Shown piece after piece: positions 1 to 11,660 of a DNA stretch of 64,000 bases (its first letter is position 1; the number at the start of each line of letters is the position of its first letter). The translations under genes were made by a program, and so were the position numbers. The DNA lies in NCBI GenBank assembly GCA_023079485.1, contig CM041115.1, positions 26,227,505-26,291,504 of the forward strand. The letters are read 5' to 3'. The notes beneath the pieces are model-generated. The model worked only from the letters and a program-made list of their open reading frames with translations. It searched no databases and was not told the origin of the DNA. The stretch comes from Archilochus colubris. Its lineage: Eukaryota > Chordata > Aves > Apodiformes > Trochilidae.

Positions 1-984
1 TTTCTGGAAGATAAATTTAATATTTATCTGCAGACAAGTACGATCTAGTAGAAACTACATTTCTGTTTTATACTCACTGGAATGAAACTACTTGGTCTCA
101 CTTACATATTCTAGAGGGGTACTCCCCAATAACTGAAAACCTCATTTTCCATTTGGTATTTTTTGAAAGTGCTATCTGCAACAATGAGTCATCACCTACT
201 GCAGCACAACATCCTGCTCCTTCCAACCAGCTGCAGCCCCTCTAAAAGAGACACAGAGTCTTTTAATGACATATATAATTCCCTACAATTGCCTTGGTGC
301 AAAAAAAAAAAAAAAAATTAGTAATTTTTTATCTTGCTTGATGAAAATGCACATAAAAGTGACAGCATAACCTCATACTTTTATGTTAATCTTAAAAATG
401 TTACTGCAAATGTTAAAAATCTTAATTATTCTCTTCCTTTTTACTCACTTGATTCAGTGAAAGATAAGCAACTGCAAAGCACACAGAATATACCTTTCCA
501 ACTAATTTATAGCAGCTTTCCTAGAGTATTTTCATTTACTGGGTCAAAAGTAGTGCTCTTATAAAATGCTGTCTGGTTGTTTTCTCTCAGCTTGCTAAAG
601 TTCCAGCAATGTTCAATTTAATGTAACTAAATTAACTGAGGTGTCATCTGAGATCATCAACTCTGTATGAGTGTGTCTTACAAGTAGAGCTGGATATGTT
701 TCACTTTAATAAAACTCATATTCCTTGTTTTCATAAAATTTATGTAATTCAATTTATGTAACTAAAATATTACAAATAAAATTAATTAGACAAAAAATAC
801 TTTTTTTTTTTTACATTTGAGCTTGCCTGTTTCCTCACTTTCTCTAGACATACATGTATCTATTAAGGTTACCCTGTTTTTTTGTTAATTTTATGTGTAT
901 GGTACTGTAGGCTTCAATTTCCAAGCTGATTTTAAAAAAACCCAGAAAAACAGTAAGTGGCAAATAAAGCTGCATTTTTCCCAC
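1..984. other. PAM intron sequence left of the exon at 985
   Basis: AT-rich unique-looking DNA. The only marked features are a poly-A run at 302-317 and a T run at 801-812. The 76-codon open frame at 334-564 lacks codon-pattern or family support. The next PAM exon is not present. Confidence 0.8.
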
Positions 985-1105
985 CTGCTTAGGTGTCACC
1001 CCAGGCATGCGAATGTCCAGTGCAAAATCTGACAGACCAAGTGAAATCACTGGCCGGTTGCTTGCAAGGCATCCACTGGGAAGAGATCTGGCAGTATCTT
1101 TATAC
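985..1105 (-). CDS. PAM: PAM internal coding exon (start of the monooxygenase domain region)
   Basis: This is an internal coding exon of peptidylglycine alpha-amidating monooxygenase, the secretory-granule enzyme that converts glycine-extended peptides to C-terminal amides. Read on the minus strand, a pyrimidine-rich tract ending AAAG precedes the first exon base at 1105, and the exon closes CCT AAG CAG followed by GTGGG, a good donor. The 121 nt give one base of a split codon plus 40 codons, translating YKDTARSLPSGCLASNRPVI then SLGL and SDFALDIRMPGVTPKQ. The last stretch matches the vertebrate PAM segment just before the first copper-binding core sequence. The preceding part (YKDTARS, CLASNRPV) aligns with the mammalian region after the propeptide-like FKR. 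The exon starts in phase 2 (two bases come from the previous exon) and ends in phase 0. The next exon is not in the window and must lie left of position 1. The identification rests on recalled family sequence but is very specific. Confidence 0.95.
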
Positions 1106-1707
1106 CTTTAAAAGAAGGAAAAGAGATTTTTTATAACATTGACTTTTGTTATGTCTCTCTAAAAGAGAACTAGTAAAGAAGTCTGACAATGCTCAGTAGC
1201 TCCAGGAGTAATCTGAACATTTCACTCTTTCATAAGCCAAGAAAAATAACTTAATTATCAAGCACTCACTCAAGTAGTTCCTTTGAGCATTCAAATAAAA
1301 TACTTTGGAAAACATTAGCCCAAACCATAACCTGTTATGTCATCTAAATATATGTCTGAGGTACCTGGATGCACATGCAGAGAATTATTGCACTAGAAAA
1401 TGTCAAGTGCTGTTAATAATTCATGATAGTTTGAAGACTTTGTTTTTTAAGAACTATGTGCCTGATGTATAATTCAGTAACAATTATATTTAAATAATGT
1501 GTAAAGGGGAAATTTTTATTTCCAACAACTACAACATTAGTAACTCCTATAATAAGTGGCAAAGTAAAACATTAAGTTTTACAACTTCACATGAATATAA
1601 GTCTTTACTGAATGCAATGTACCAAGAAATTGATAAAAGTACAGATCACTATGAGGATTTTAATGATTAGACATCTGAAACATGATGCAACATTAGTATA
1701 CATTTTG

Positions 1708-1752
1708 AGTATGTATATACATATATATATATATGTATATATAGAGAGAGAA
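1708..1752. repeat. TA-rich microsatellite followed by GA run
   Basis: Alternating TA/TATG units run to about 1743 and are followed by AGAGAGAG. Confidence 0.85.
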
Positions 1753-2440
1753 GTTACATGGTAACTACAGTGGCCAATGTATCCTGCAAAGAGTAGAACA
1801 CTTTTTTTGAGTTATGGCTACTTCTTTTGTCCATACTAAATCAACCTTTACCTGTGCAATTTTGCATTCAAAACCCATCCTCAGATTTCCCAGTATTGCC
1901 CAGTTTTAAGACAGCTGACCCTTTCTCCTTGAAGCAACATTTCATACTGCAAGCTATGTTGAGCAGCTGAAATACATGAACTCCGTGTGTCGTCTCAAAT
2001 ACACCTGTGGTGTTATCCAACAAGTTCTATTTTTTCTATTTTTAACCATCCTAAGCTCACCTTTTATAAAGCGATTCATGGATAAAAACAAGAGTTTTTT
2101 TTAAATATGGCAAGAGTGCCATTTCAAAATAGCAGAAATACAGTTCAAAGTAAGTGAGCAAAACCAGACAAATACTACACACATCTTTGCCTAGGGCATG
2201 CTTATTCCTACTTCCACAATATCAAACGCATGCATTCAACACATAAGGCCTTCCTGCATAACCCACCTCTTGAAGACAGAAAGTGGGCTTCTGAAACCCA
2301 AACAGATGGTTTGAAAAACTGGAAGTAATATGAGCACATTGGTAAGGAGGCCAGCCATGTCCAGCTTGCTGTTCCTGGCCCACTTAAGGAAGCAGAAAAA
2401 GGGCAGTGCAGATCTGTCGGCTGCGGTCCTGACAATTTAG

Positions 2441-2456
2441 CAGCAGCAGCAGCAGC
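2441..2456. repeat. Short CAG trinucleotide repeat
   Basis: Five consecutive CAG/AGC units in intronic DNA; too short to be notable by itself. Confidence 0.85.
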
Positions 2457-3226
2457 TATATCAATTCACTACTTCATTACTGTGTGCTCTGCAGGCATTC
2501 TCCAGCTTCTGACAGATCATCTGTGTTGGAAGGTCAGGTGCTGTAAATCAGGAAGGCAGATGATTCTAGATCGTGTTCATTACTAGCTGTAAAAATCTGT
2601 TTAGAATCTTCCCTTGCAGATAGATGCCTTTGTACTTCCATCCACTTAAGGAGCTGAAAATAAGTTCTGCAGCTAAATCTGCATGTTACTTATCAAACCA
2701 CAGTGCCAGAAACTCCCAAGTGTCATCGCAGAAACCAGTGTCAGTCATCTCTCAGAACCTGTAAAAATAGAAGTAAATAAAGGATGACTAACATATAACA
2801 GTGTTAGTGTTCAGTAGCTAACATCTCCCTCTTGAGGCATTTTAACACATTAGTAAATTCATTCACCAGCTCCAGCCCAATCCACTGAAGACTGCACCAA
2901 GCCCACTGATTCTTCATTTTCCTCCCTTCTCATCCACAGAGGCTCAAAAATTGGTTTCATATTGATACATAAAATGCATTCTCAGAAATGTTTTACCTAA
3001 AAGGAAGAAATATAAAAAACCCTTCTTGATATGCAAAGGTATTGAGTATTTAATATATACAAGCAGTAGTACAATGTGTTCTCCAAGCATCAGAAAACCC
3101 CCAAAACACTGACATGTCAAGAACCATGCTTTGTAAATTTTATCACCTATTACTAAGTCTTTCTGTACATAGTGCAGGCTGATAGACTATTTTGCTTTTA
3201 ATACAACCTATAATATACAATCCTGG

Positions 3227-3292
3227 TATTGTATACAATAGTATATACAATATTGTATATACAATATTATATATACAATTGTATATACAATT
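3227..3292. repeat. Palindromic AT-rich tandem repeat (TATATACAAT-type)
   Basis: Units of about ten bases, TATATACAAT and its complement ATTGTATATA, alternate through the tract. The DNA is thus both tandemly repeated and self-complementary and could extrude a cruciform. Confidence 0.85.
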
Positions 3293-4539
3293 AAGGTGTC
3301 TGCTTATGTACCTTTGTCACTTTTTTATATCAGTTTCAGAAAATTGATACTTGCAAATTATTTTCAGAAATACTGCTAAAAACCCTATAGAGATAAGGCT
3401 CCTTCATATGTCCTTTCATATACTGAGGTTAAATCAGTGTAAACTCATTACTCTCCATTGTTTTTCCTGTTCTTACTTTCCCATTTTAGTTGCTGTGACA
3501 TTTTAATTTCAAAATTTCATGGGTTTTTTTTACTGCCTGCTATTGTGTATTACTGAAGACGTTTTTGTTTGTTGAGTTTTCCAATCCCGTCAGAAGTAAA
3601 ATTTAAACTCTTAGTTAAATTAAAGCCTTTTACATGCATTATGCAGTAAGTTGTCTTTTAAAATAAAACATTAAAATAAAACATTAATGGGAAAACTCAA
3701 CTATACTCCAGCCCTTGGAAGATACGCTCAAAAAATATGCCATAAGAATAAAATAGAAAACAATTCTGACATGAAACACAATTCAGATTTGTATGTTTTA
3801 TATAAAAAAATCACTTCTATCTCAGGGCATGTGGAATCCCAGTAACTGGCACTTCATGTGTTAATGCCTCAAAGAGATGCTGTGGTGTCAATCTGTAGAG
3901 CAGGGTAAGGTGCCCAGGGCTGTTTCTTGGAAGTAAAATCTTCCTACTTCTCACACATGTGCAACAATGAAATTGTCTCTGTTAAATGAGGACCTTGGTA
4001 CAAGTGAAGAGGACCCATCTTTTGCATGTGTGTGTCTGAAAAGATTACATTCAGGGCAGCTGCACTGACCCTGTAGGAAGGGGACTGAGACCCCCAGCCC
4101 CACTGACCATGCTCCACGCTTTGGTTGGAGGGGTCGCCATAAAAATATAAGAAGCTAAGCACAATGCCCTACTCTCTCCCTCTCTTTGCTTTTTCCTCTT
4201 CTAGGAAATATACTACGTTTTAACATACACAGAATTACAATATTCTGATTTGATCTTTTGCAATTTGAAAAGGTATTCCCAGTGATGAGAAATATAAACA
4301 AACACCTTAGCTTCAAGAAGTCCAAGATTGGTTATGCCAATAAGTCTATCACAGGAAGCAATTTTTCATAATGAAATCTCTCCTCTTGTTCCTTATGCAC
4401 ACAAAAGTGGCAAGAAGCTGTCAAATTAGATAACCTCTTGTGCTTCCACATCAATAAAATCATCCCACTGATGAGTTAGATAACTACAGGTTGGGACAGC
4501 AGAGAGCAATTATCAGAAATGCAGATGCATAACTGAGGC

Positions 4540-5446
4540 AGTTATGCTGGAGGGTTTTACTGCCATGCAGAGGGACCACAACAATCTGGAGAAATGGGCC
4601 TACAGCAGCCTCATGAAGTTCAACAAGGAGAGATGCCAATCCCTTCACCTGGAGAGGAACAACCCCAGCCACCAGTATATGCTGGGGGCCACACAGCTGG
4701 AAAGCAGCTGGAAAGCAGAAAAGGCCTTGGAGGTCTTCACAGACACCAAATTCATCATTAGAGAACAATGTGCCCTTACTGCAAAGAAGGCTAATGGACT
4801 CCTGGGATGTATTAGCCAAAATATTGCCAGCAGGTCAGCAGAAACAATCCACCCCCTACACTCAGCACTGCTGAGGCCACACCTGGAGTACTGAGTCCAG
4901 TGCTGGGCATCTCTGTACAAGAAAAATATGGACATACTGGAAAGAGTTCAGGGAAGGGCCATACAGATGATAGGACTGGAGAATCTCTTCCTAGAAGAAA
5001 GGCTGGGAGAGCTGGAACTGTTCAGCCTGGAAATGAGAAGGCTAAAGGAAATCTTAGCCATGTTCAAAAAAACCTGAAAAGATGCTGCGAAGAAGCCAGG
5101 CTCCCAGTGGTGCCCAGTGGCAGGACCAGATGCAATGGGCACAAACTGACACACATTATGGCCCTCTCCAACTCCGTGAAAGGAGGCTGAAGTGAGGTGG
5201 CTGCTTGTCTCTTATCCCAAGTAACAAGTGACAGGATAAGATGAAACAGGCTCAGGCTGTGCGAGGTAAGGTTTAGGCTGGACATTAGGAAAAAATAATT
5301 CACCAAAAGGTTGGCTGCCCAGGGAAGTGTCTGGAAGTCACCATCTCTGGAGGTATTATTTAAAAGGCATGTAGCTGTCATGCTTAGGGACATGTTTTAG
5401 AGGTGGACTGCACGTAAATTAATAGTTTCATTCAATGATTCTAAAG
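4540..5446 (+). mobile_element. CR1 LINE fragment, 5'-truncated
   Basis: The plus-strand sequence matches the C-terminal part of CR1 ORF2 plus the 3' UTR. It includes the recognisable motif coding for leucine-rich text of the type LHSALLRPHLEY (4850-4893), the 'cross-link' region after it, and the stretch TTTAGGCTGGACATTAGG at 5271-5288. It ends near ATTCAATGATTCTAAAGG at 5433-5450, a decayed form of the tail. The reading frame is broken by stops, for example TGA right after the HLEY motif. Confidence 0.85.
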
Positions 5447-5461
5447 GTTCTGAACCTAAAT

Positions 5462-5717
5462 TATTGTATGACAGGACCAGAATGAGTGGGCACAAATACA
5501 GCAGGTTCCCTCTGGTCATTAGGAAACACCGTTTCATTGTTGAGGGTGAACTGACACAAATTTCCTATAGAATTTGTGAAGCCACCATCCTTGGCGATAT
5601 GCAAGAGCGAACTATTTGGTCCTGGGTACCCAGCTATAGGTGCCCTGCCTTAGCAGGGGTGTTGAACCAGAAGACATCCAGAGGTCCCTTCCAACCTCGA
5701 ACATTCTGAGTCTGTGA
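5462..5717 (+). mobile_element. CR1 LINE 3' end, second decayed copy
   Basis: A CR1-like 3' region follows directly: TGAGTGGGCACAAATAC, then a GGTCCCTTCCAACC block at 5683-5696 and a decayed tail. The repetition of the 3' block shows it is a separate copy from the one just upstream. Confidence 0.65.
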
Positions 5718-7917
5718 CAAGAAGATCGTGGAATCTTTAAAATTAATATATATGGCCAGTTCAGTATGTCAATTAAAAGTGCCCAACCAGCTTGAGAAAA
5801 GTAGATGGCAGGTGATGCAAGACGTTACAACTGTGCAAGTTCCAGCATTCCCGATGAGGAGCAGGAGATAAAAAGACACTAGGGATAGATGATACCAAGG
5901 ATGAAAAGTTTCTCTGTCTGATCTAATATCTCTTAGCAATTTTTACAGCTCCACTGCCAATAGAGGCCAATGAATGGGAAGAAAATGCAAGGGATGCCAA
6001 GAATATTCTTCACAGGTAAACTGCTTTTACAGATTAAAATTACCTGGACACGTTGAAACTGTGATTACAGAAACACAGGGCCTAGGTAACTTTTAGTACA
6101 ATGTATCGTTAAGCAAATGTAGCTTTATATTTAGAGGCATGGATTTTTTCTAGAGAAGTGTAAAAAAATTGTCCTGACTTTTACGTCCATTTTACCAAAC
6201 TTCATGGACTAAATAATATATTTATCACCTTAGAAAATCCCTTGTTAAAGCCTTGTCCCTTTATGGAGACTTGTTTACTTCCCTTGAAGCCATTTTTTAA
6301 CATAATTTTACAGGAAAACATTTAGAGCATCATTATAAATAATTCAAAAACTAGGGAAGTTTTTTTAGAGCAGAAGAAGCTGTTTCAGACTTGACCTCAC
6401 TGGACTGTTCTGCCAGAAAGAGTTAAAGATAAATTTTCACCATATACAAAACTTACAGTGATTGTAGGCTGTTTTGCATTTATCTCTTCCTATTGTTCTG
6501 CAATGGTTCAGGAAGCTGATACCCTCCTGGTTTTCCACCCCAGCCGCGTGCTGATTTTTCATCAACTGTCAAAGTGCCAGAAGGCAGCTGCTCTACTTCT
6601 GTCACAAAATAAATGGTGTTGAGCATGCAGCTGGGGCTGGAAAGGATCTCCCTGTTTTGGCAGCAATCTGCTCTGGATGTCGTGTAATATTATAGATACT
6701 TTTTTAAAGTGAGAATTGTAAATTGTCAAATATAGCTTCTCCATTTAATTTAGATTTTACAAATTTGTATTTCATGCTACCAAACATTCTTAAGCTGTGG
6801 ATACCAAAGAAAAAAAAAAAACAAAACAAAACAGAAACATGCTTTCTCTTGCTTTTATAAACAAGCTTTTCTAAAAGCTAACATGCTGAGGGTAAGTACA
6901 CTGCATATTTTTGAACGAGGTATTTCATGATAGTAAGATTGTCCACTCCATCAGAGGAAGCACAGTATTCATATGTATATATATATATATGCATACATAT
7001 ATATACACACATTTATACATATATATGCATTAATAAATAAAGAACTGCAACTCAACTTTTATGTTTTAGAGCAATTAAATTTGATTATTTCTAAGTGTAT
7101 TTACATGTTGTACTTATACGTTTTTACAAATATATTGAAATTGGAAATCTGTACTTCTTTCCTATTTGGCTAGAAATATGAAATAAAAATTTGTATTAAG
7201 CAGCACTTAAAATGATAGCTTGTAAGGGCAATAATTTATTAAAAAGACTGAATACCTTAAAATCTAAACTTACTTTGAGGGATTTTGCTGACATGCTAAT
7301 CAATTACATTCTCTTTATTAAATGAAGCATTTTAATGCATTTTCTGCTGGGAAAATAAGTTCCTGTGACTATCTAAAGATAGGCTATCCATGCCATGAAA
7401 ATCAATAAAGAAAAATCCTTTGATACTCTGTCAATTCAGTAGGTATGGAGAGTTTTAGCTACTAGATAGCTTTCTTTTGTAATTAATTGAAGATATATAG
7501 AGTGAAGAAACAAAGGATGAAGAACTGTTATATATACTGTGCCTTTTCATTTTGGAGATCAACAGATTCACAAAATGACTTGCATGCTCCTAGCTCCTAC
7601 AAAGAGCAAGAACCAAAAAGATATCATTAAACACTATCACCCCAGGCCATAAATAAACCCTGTTCACTGAATAATAAAGCAAAAATTTGAATTCTACTTA
7701 GTAGCCAACTCATACAACAATAGCAAAAATGGAAATAAGAAACAGAAGGACATAAGAAAATAACTTTTATGTTTATGCAAAGAAAGAAGAACATTATCTC
7801 CAGAGGATTTAGGGGGGAAAAAGTTTATAATCCTCTTATTTATAGAATAAATAGAAATTAAAACCAGCCTCAGAATTGTTTTCTGATCAGCAGGAAATGC
7901 ATGTGGAAATTCCTGAT
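5718..7917. other. PAM intron sequence
   Basis: AT-rich intronic DNA with no gene seen. It contains an A-rich run near 6809-6832 and an AT microsatellite at 6973-7028. The 66-codon open frame there is microsatellite-driven. Confidence 0.7.
6973..7028. repeat. TA/TACA microsatellite
   Basis: Imperfect alternating TA with ATGCA and ACAC interruptions; the translation is a tyrosine/isoleucine repeat of no coding significance. Confidence 0.85.
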
Positions 7918-8513
7918 ACGGCCTGTATCAGGAACAGCGTGGCCAGCAGGTCCAAGGAAGTGATTCTGCACCTGTACTCAGCCCTGGTGAGGCCACACCT
8001 CGAGTACTGTGTCCAGTTCTGGGCCCCTCAGTTCAGGAAGGAGATTGAGGTGCTGGAGCAGGTCCAAAGGAGGGCAACCAGGCTGGTGAAAGGACTCGAG
8101 CACAGACCCTATGAGGAGAGGCTGAGGGAGCTGGGGGTGTTCAGTCTGGAGAAGAGGAGGCTCAGGGGAGACCTCATCACTCTCTACAACTCCCTGAAAG
8201 GAGGTGGGAGCCAGGGGGGGGTTGGTCCCTTTTCCCAGGCAACTCTCAGCAAGACAAGAGGGCACGGTCTCAAGTTGTGCTGGGGGAGGTTTAGGTTGGA
8301 CATTAGAAAGAATTTCTTTACCAAGAGGGTGATCAAGCATTGGAATGGGCAGCCCCAGAAAGCAGTGGATTCTCCATCCCTGGAGATATTTAAAAAGAGA
8401 CTGGATGTGGCACTCAGTGCCATGATCTGGTAACTGCAGCGGTAGTGGATCAAGGGTTGGACTTGATGATCTCTGAGGTCCCTTCCAACCCAGCCAATTC
8501 TATGATTCTATGA
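7918..8513 (+). mobile_element. CR1 LINE 3' end (copy A of a duplicated block)
   Basis: A young-looking 5'-truncated CR1 insertion. An open frame from about 7924 to 8433 encodes the end of ORF2, with [20 protein letters not shown], the [20 protein letters not shown] segment and [13 protein letters not shown] in the order usual for CR1. After the stop come the conserved 3' UTR and the tail AATTCTATGATTCTATGA. The open frame is only a remnant and encodes no complete reverse transcriptase. Positions 7918-8513 are nearly identical to 15297-15888. Confidence 0.95.
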
Positions 8514-9230
8514 AATACAGAGGAACCAAGAAAAGCAAAACCATCTCAAGGTGTCAGAACTGCTGTTACTCTGGGACCTGAACTCTGCCCACAGCTGCAG
8601 TCCTCAGGAGATTACTGAAAGGGGAAAATTTAAAGCTTAAGCAGACCCAATTTTGCCAGATTAACTTCTAGAATGCGTAATTTTCTAAATCGCGTAAACT
8701 TGATGAAAACAAAAAATATTATGTAAGAAAAAAAGATGCAAAAAGGTTGTAATGGGATGTGGCTGGGAAAACTTTGCTCAAGACTTGCTTATTTGCCAAC
8801 AAGCAGAGGATGCCAAGTGGCAGCAGGTGGATGAACTCTGAAGAAAGCTGCAGCCTGCACAGTGAGCAGGATGGGAGGGAACACATCCAGGACAGCTGCC
8901 CCCAACTTACAAAAGGGATATATCCCTTGTTACATGAAGGAGGACTGAGGAGATATTCAGAGTTTCAGCATTTGTCTTCTCAAGTAAGTATCTCATGATG
9001 GAGCCCTGCTCTGCTGGAGCTAGCTGAACACCCACCTGCCAATGTAAGGAGTGAGTGAATCCTGTTTTGCTTTGCTTGCATATGCAGCTTTTGCTGTTCC
9101 TATTAAACTGTCCTTACGTAAACCCGCATGTTTTCTCATGTTGAACCTTATGATTTTCTTGTCCATTCCACTGGATGATAATGAAGAGAAGAGCTGGGTA
9201 GCATTACTGCTAAAAAGAGAATACCAGGTA
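8514..9230 (+). mobile_element. Avian endogenous-retrovirus LTR remnant (copy A, longer 3' side)
   Basis: Directly after the CR1 tail lies a retrovirus-like LTR of a family common in birds. Diagnostic pieces in order are GGACAGCTGCCCCCAACTTA then AAAGGGATATATCCC (about 8891-8925), GATGGAGCCCTGCTCTGCTG (8997-9016), GCTGAACACCCACCTGCC (9023-9040), and TTTTGCTTTGCTTGCATATG followed by CCTATTAAACTGTCCTTACG (9064-9118). The last part carries the ATTAAA polyadenylation signal. The terminal part after about 9150 is decayed. The first ~240 bases (8514-8755) are shared with copy B but are less clearly LTR. No internal viral genes are present, so this is a solo or truncated LTR. Confidence 0.75.
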
Positions 9231-9394
9231 GGGGAAAAGGATAAGAAATTTGGCCTATACAAAGCTGAGAAAGATAGATTAGTTTTTCTAGAGAGGGAGA
9301 TTAAAGAAAAATGGTTTAAAATGCATTTAATAAGTATAAGTAGGTAGGTCAAATATAGGTAGGGAAAATGATGTTACATGAAGGACATTTAGTT

Positions 9395-9858
9395 GCTGGA
9401 TCATGTCCAGAGAAGAACAGCCAAGCTGGTGAAGGGTCTAGAAAACAAGTCCTGTGAGGAGAGGCTCAGGGACTTGGGATTGTTTAGTTTGGAGAAGAGA
9501 CCTTATTGCTCTCTACAACTACCTGAAAGGAGGCTGTAGTGAGGGGGGCGTTGGCCTCTCCTCCCATGTAAATAATGCTAAGACTAGAGGGAATAGCCTG
9601 AAGTTGCAGCAAGGGAGGTTTAGACTAGATATTTTGAAAAATGTCTACACTGAAAGACTAGTCAGACACTGAAATGGGCTGCCCAGGGCAGGGAGGTGGT
9701 GGAGTCACCATCCCTGGAGGTATTAAAAACATGTTCAGATGTGGCACTTCAGGACATGATCTAGAGGGCACGGTGTTTTTTTCTGGCAGTTTTGTCTGAC
9801 AGTTTGACTCGGTGATCTTGGAGGTCTTCTTCAGCTGTGACGATTCTGCGATTCATCT
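9395..9858 (+). mobile_element. CR1 LINE 3' fragment, old
   Basis: Degraded CR1 ORF2 end and 3' UTR, recognisable by CTCTACAACTACCTGAAAGG (9511-9530), the GGTTTAGACTAGATATTTTG block and a decayed GTGACGATTCTGCGATTC tail. A deletion near 9480-9500 removes part of the [10 protein letters not shown] segment. It is more diverged than the copy at 7918-8513. Confidence 0.85.
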
Positions 9859-11207
9859 CCCTTGAAGCAAGAGTTTGATCCAGTTTTGGTGTTCAGATCA
9901 TAATTTACAGCAACATACAATACATGGATCTTGCACATGGCTTCCAGGTCAGACCAAGAAAGTTCTGCAAAATCACCTTTTCTCATCCCCAGCACTGCAG
10001 TGCAATTCACACATTCACCTTTGTATTGAACTTAGTGATAATATTCACTCATTACTATTTTTTTTATCATGTTTTGAACACAAATATGAACATGCATGCT
10101 TTGTAACAGCTGCTGTACTGGTTTCCAAAGCCATCTTTTCAGGCAAATATTGCCTGCATCTTAATTGGGATATCTCACAGGTTTTTTTTCCCAGCTTATT
10201 TTCAACCTGTTCAAAACTATGTCTGATAAGGGTTTTCTTTCATGTTTTAAAGAGAATCTTGCACAAAATGTATAACAACCATAGTACACGAAGCACTGGC
10301 AATAGCTTTGCTTGATACTGGTTTATTGTTGTTTTCCACAAAAGTCTGACAGGCACGGGTATAAAAGCAGTCATCATACTTCCCTTCCATTACCACTATG
10401 CACAATTTTCAAGCTTATGTTTTCTGATCCCTGCATGATGGCTGTGATTTAAGGATGAGAAAGATTCTTAATCTCATAATGTCATGGTTTAAACACAGCC
10501 AGTAACAGCCAGGCCTCTGCTCATTTGCCCTCCATTTCCACTATGAGCTGAGGAGGAGATAATCCCCCTGGGGAGATGTTAATTGAGAGAAGGATAGACA
10601 GGTTTTCTTTGCTTGGTTACAGTAATGGGCAAAACTGGACAGGCTTGGGAAGAAAAAAAATAATCTAACTGATCAGGAGAAAAAGAAAACACAACCAGAT
10701 CTTAATATGTTCCCACCCCTGCTTTCTTTCCAGGCCCAAATTGCTTCACTCTTCATATTTACCAGTCTTCTTACTAGTTTATTTAACAATATTCCACTAT
10801 TTATTTAAGCATAATAATTTAATCCAAGTAGAGAAGCCATAAACTAACCTCTCCGGGAAAAAGAGAAGAATGGTATCTTCAAAGATTGGCCTTTGTTGAA
10901 TTAAGACACAAAGAGAAACCCTTGAACTCTCAAAAATAGCGATAATTTTTTAAAAAAAAAAACAACCTTGAACTCAGTTTTCGAAGTCTTTTATTGTACC
11001 TGGTATCAAATTGTTTTGCTGCTCCAACAAATTCTAGCAGCAGTAACTGCTGCACTCTGTAATTGTTGGGATGGATTACACAGTTTACTTTAATACTACA
11101 CTTGCAGCAGTGCTAGGACAGACCCAATGAACTTTTGCCCTCAAATTTATCTCCAAAACAGATTTGATATAATCTTGAGAAACAGCAAATGATCAAACAC
11201 TTGAGAA
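9859..11207. other. PAM intron sequence with a decayed LTR piece
   Basis: Intronic DNA. The open frames at 9875-10315 have no family resemblance. The only element seen is the LTR fragment at 10480-10770, annotated separately. Confidence 0.65.
10480..10770 (-). mobile_element. Decayed avian ERV LTR fragment, minus strand
   Basis: It begins TGTCATGGTTTAAACACAGC, the complement of the 3' end of the LTR family whose opposite side is seen at 9064-9230. AGAGAAGGATAGACAGGTTT then corresponds to the region around its polyadenylation signal. The remainder fades into A-rich sequence, so the right limit is approximate. Confidence 0.65.
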
Positions 11208-11660
11208 TCATATCATACAATCATACAACAGTTTGGGTTGGAAGGAACTTTCAAAGATCACCTAGTTCTCCACTGACATGGGAAGGGACACCTCCCACTA
11301 GACCAGGTGGTTTAAATCCCCGTGCAACCTGACCTTGAAGACTTCCAGGGAAGGGGCAGCTACATCTTGCCCAGGCAAACTGTTCTGATGTCTCACCACA
11401 CTCATAGTACAGGATTTTTTCCTGATATTCTATCTAAACCTAACCTCTTCCAGCTTAAAGCCACACCTCTCATCCTCCCATTATATACCCTTCTAAAAAG
11501 TACCTCTCCAGTTTACTTGTAGGCTCCCTCAGGTACTAGAGGGCTGCTATCTGGTCTCCCTGGAGCTTCCTCTTCTCCAAAATGAACAACCCAAACTCTC
11601 AAATCCTGCCTTCATAGGAGAGGTGCTCCAGACCTCTCGTCATCTTCCTGTTAGATAAGA
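11208..11660 (-). mobile_element. CR1 LINE 3' fragment, minus strand
   Basis: The complement of the CR1 3' end: TTTGGGTTGGAAGGAAC followed by TCAAAGATCACCTAG at the left, then CTAAACCTAACCTCTTCCAG and a diverged ORF2 end (CTCTTCTCCAAAATGAACAACCC). It is an old subfamily, and no full tail is preserved. Confidence 0.85.

Larger units (their letters stand above)
1106..4539. other. PAM intron sequence
   Basis: AT-rich intronic DNA without recognisable genes. It holds a TA-type microsatellite near 1708-1743, a short CAG run at 2441-2456 and a palindromic TATACAAT-type repeat at 3227-3292. Open frames at 2208-2435 and 3944-4162 on the minus strand show no family resemblance and no splice context. 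Confidence 0.7.

Noticed and set aside
7876..8433. 185-codon open frame considered as a host gene
   Set aside because: The text is the end of CR1 ORF2, followed by the CR1 3' UTR and tail.
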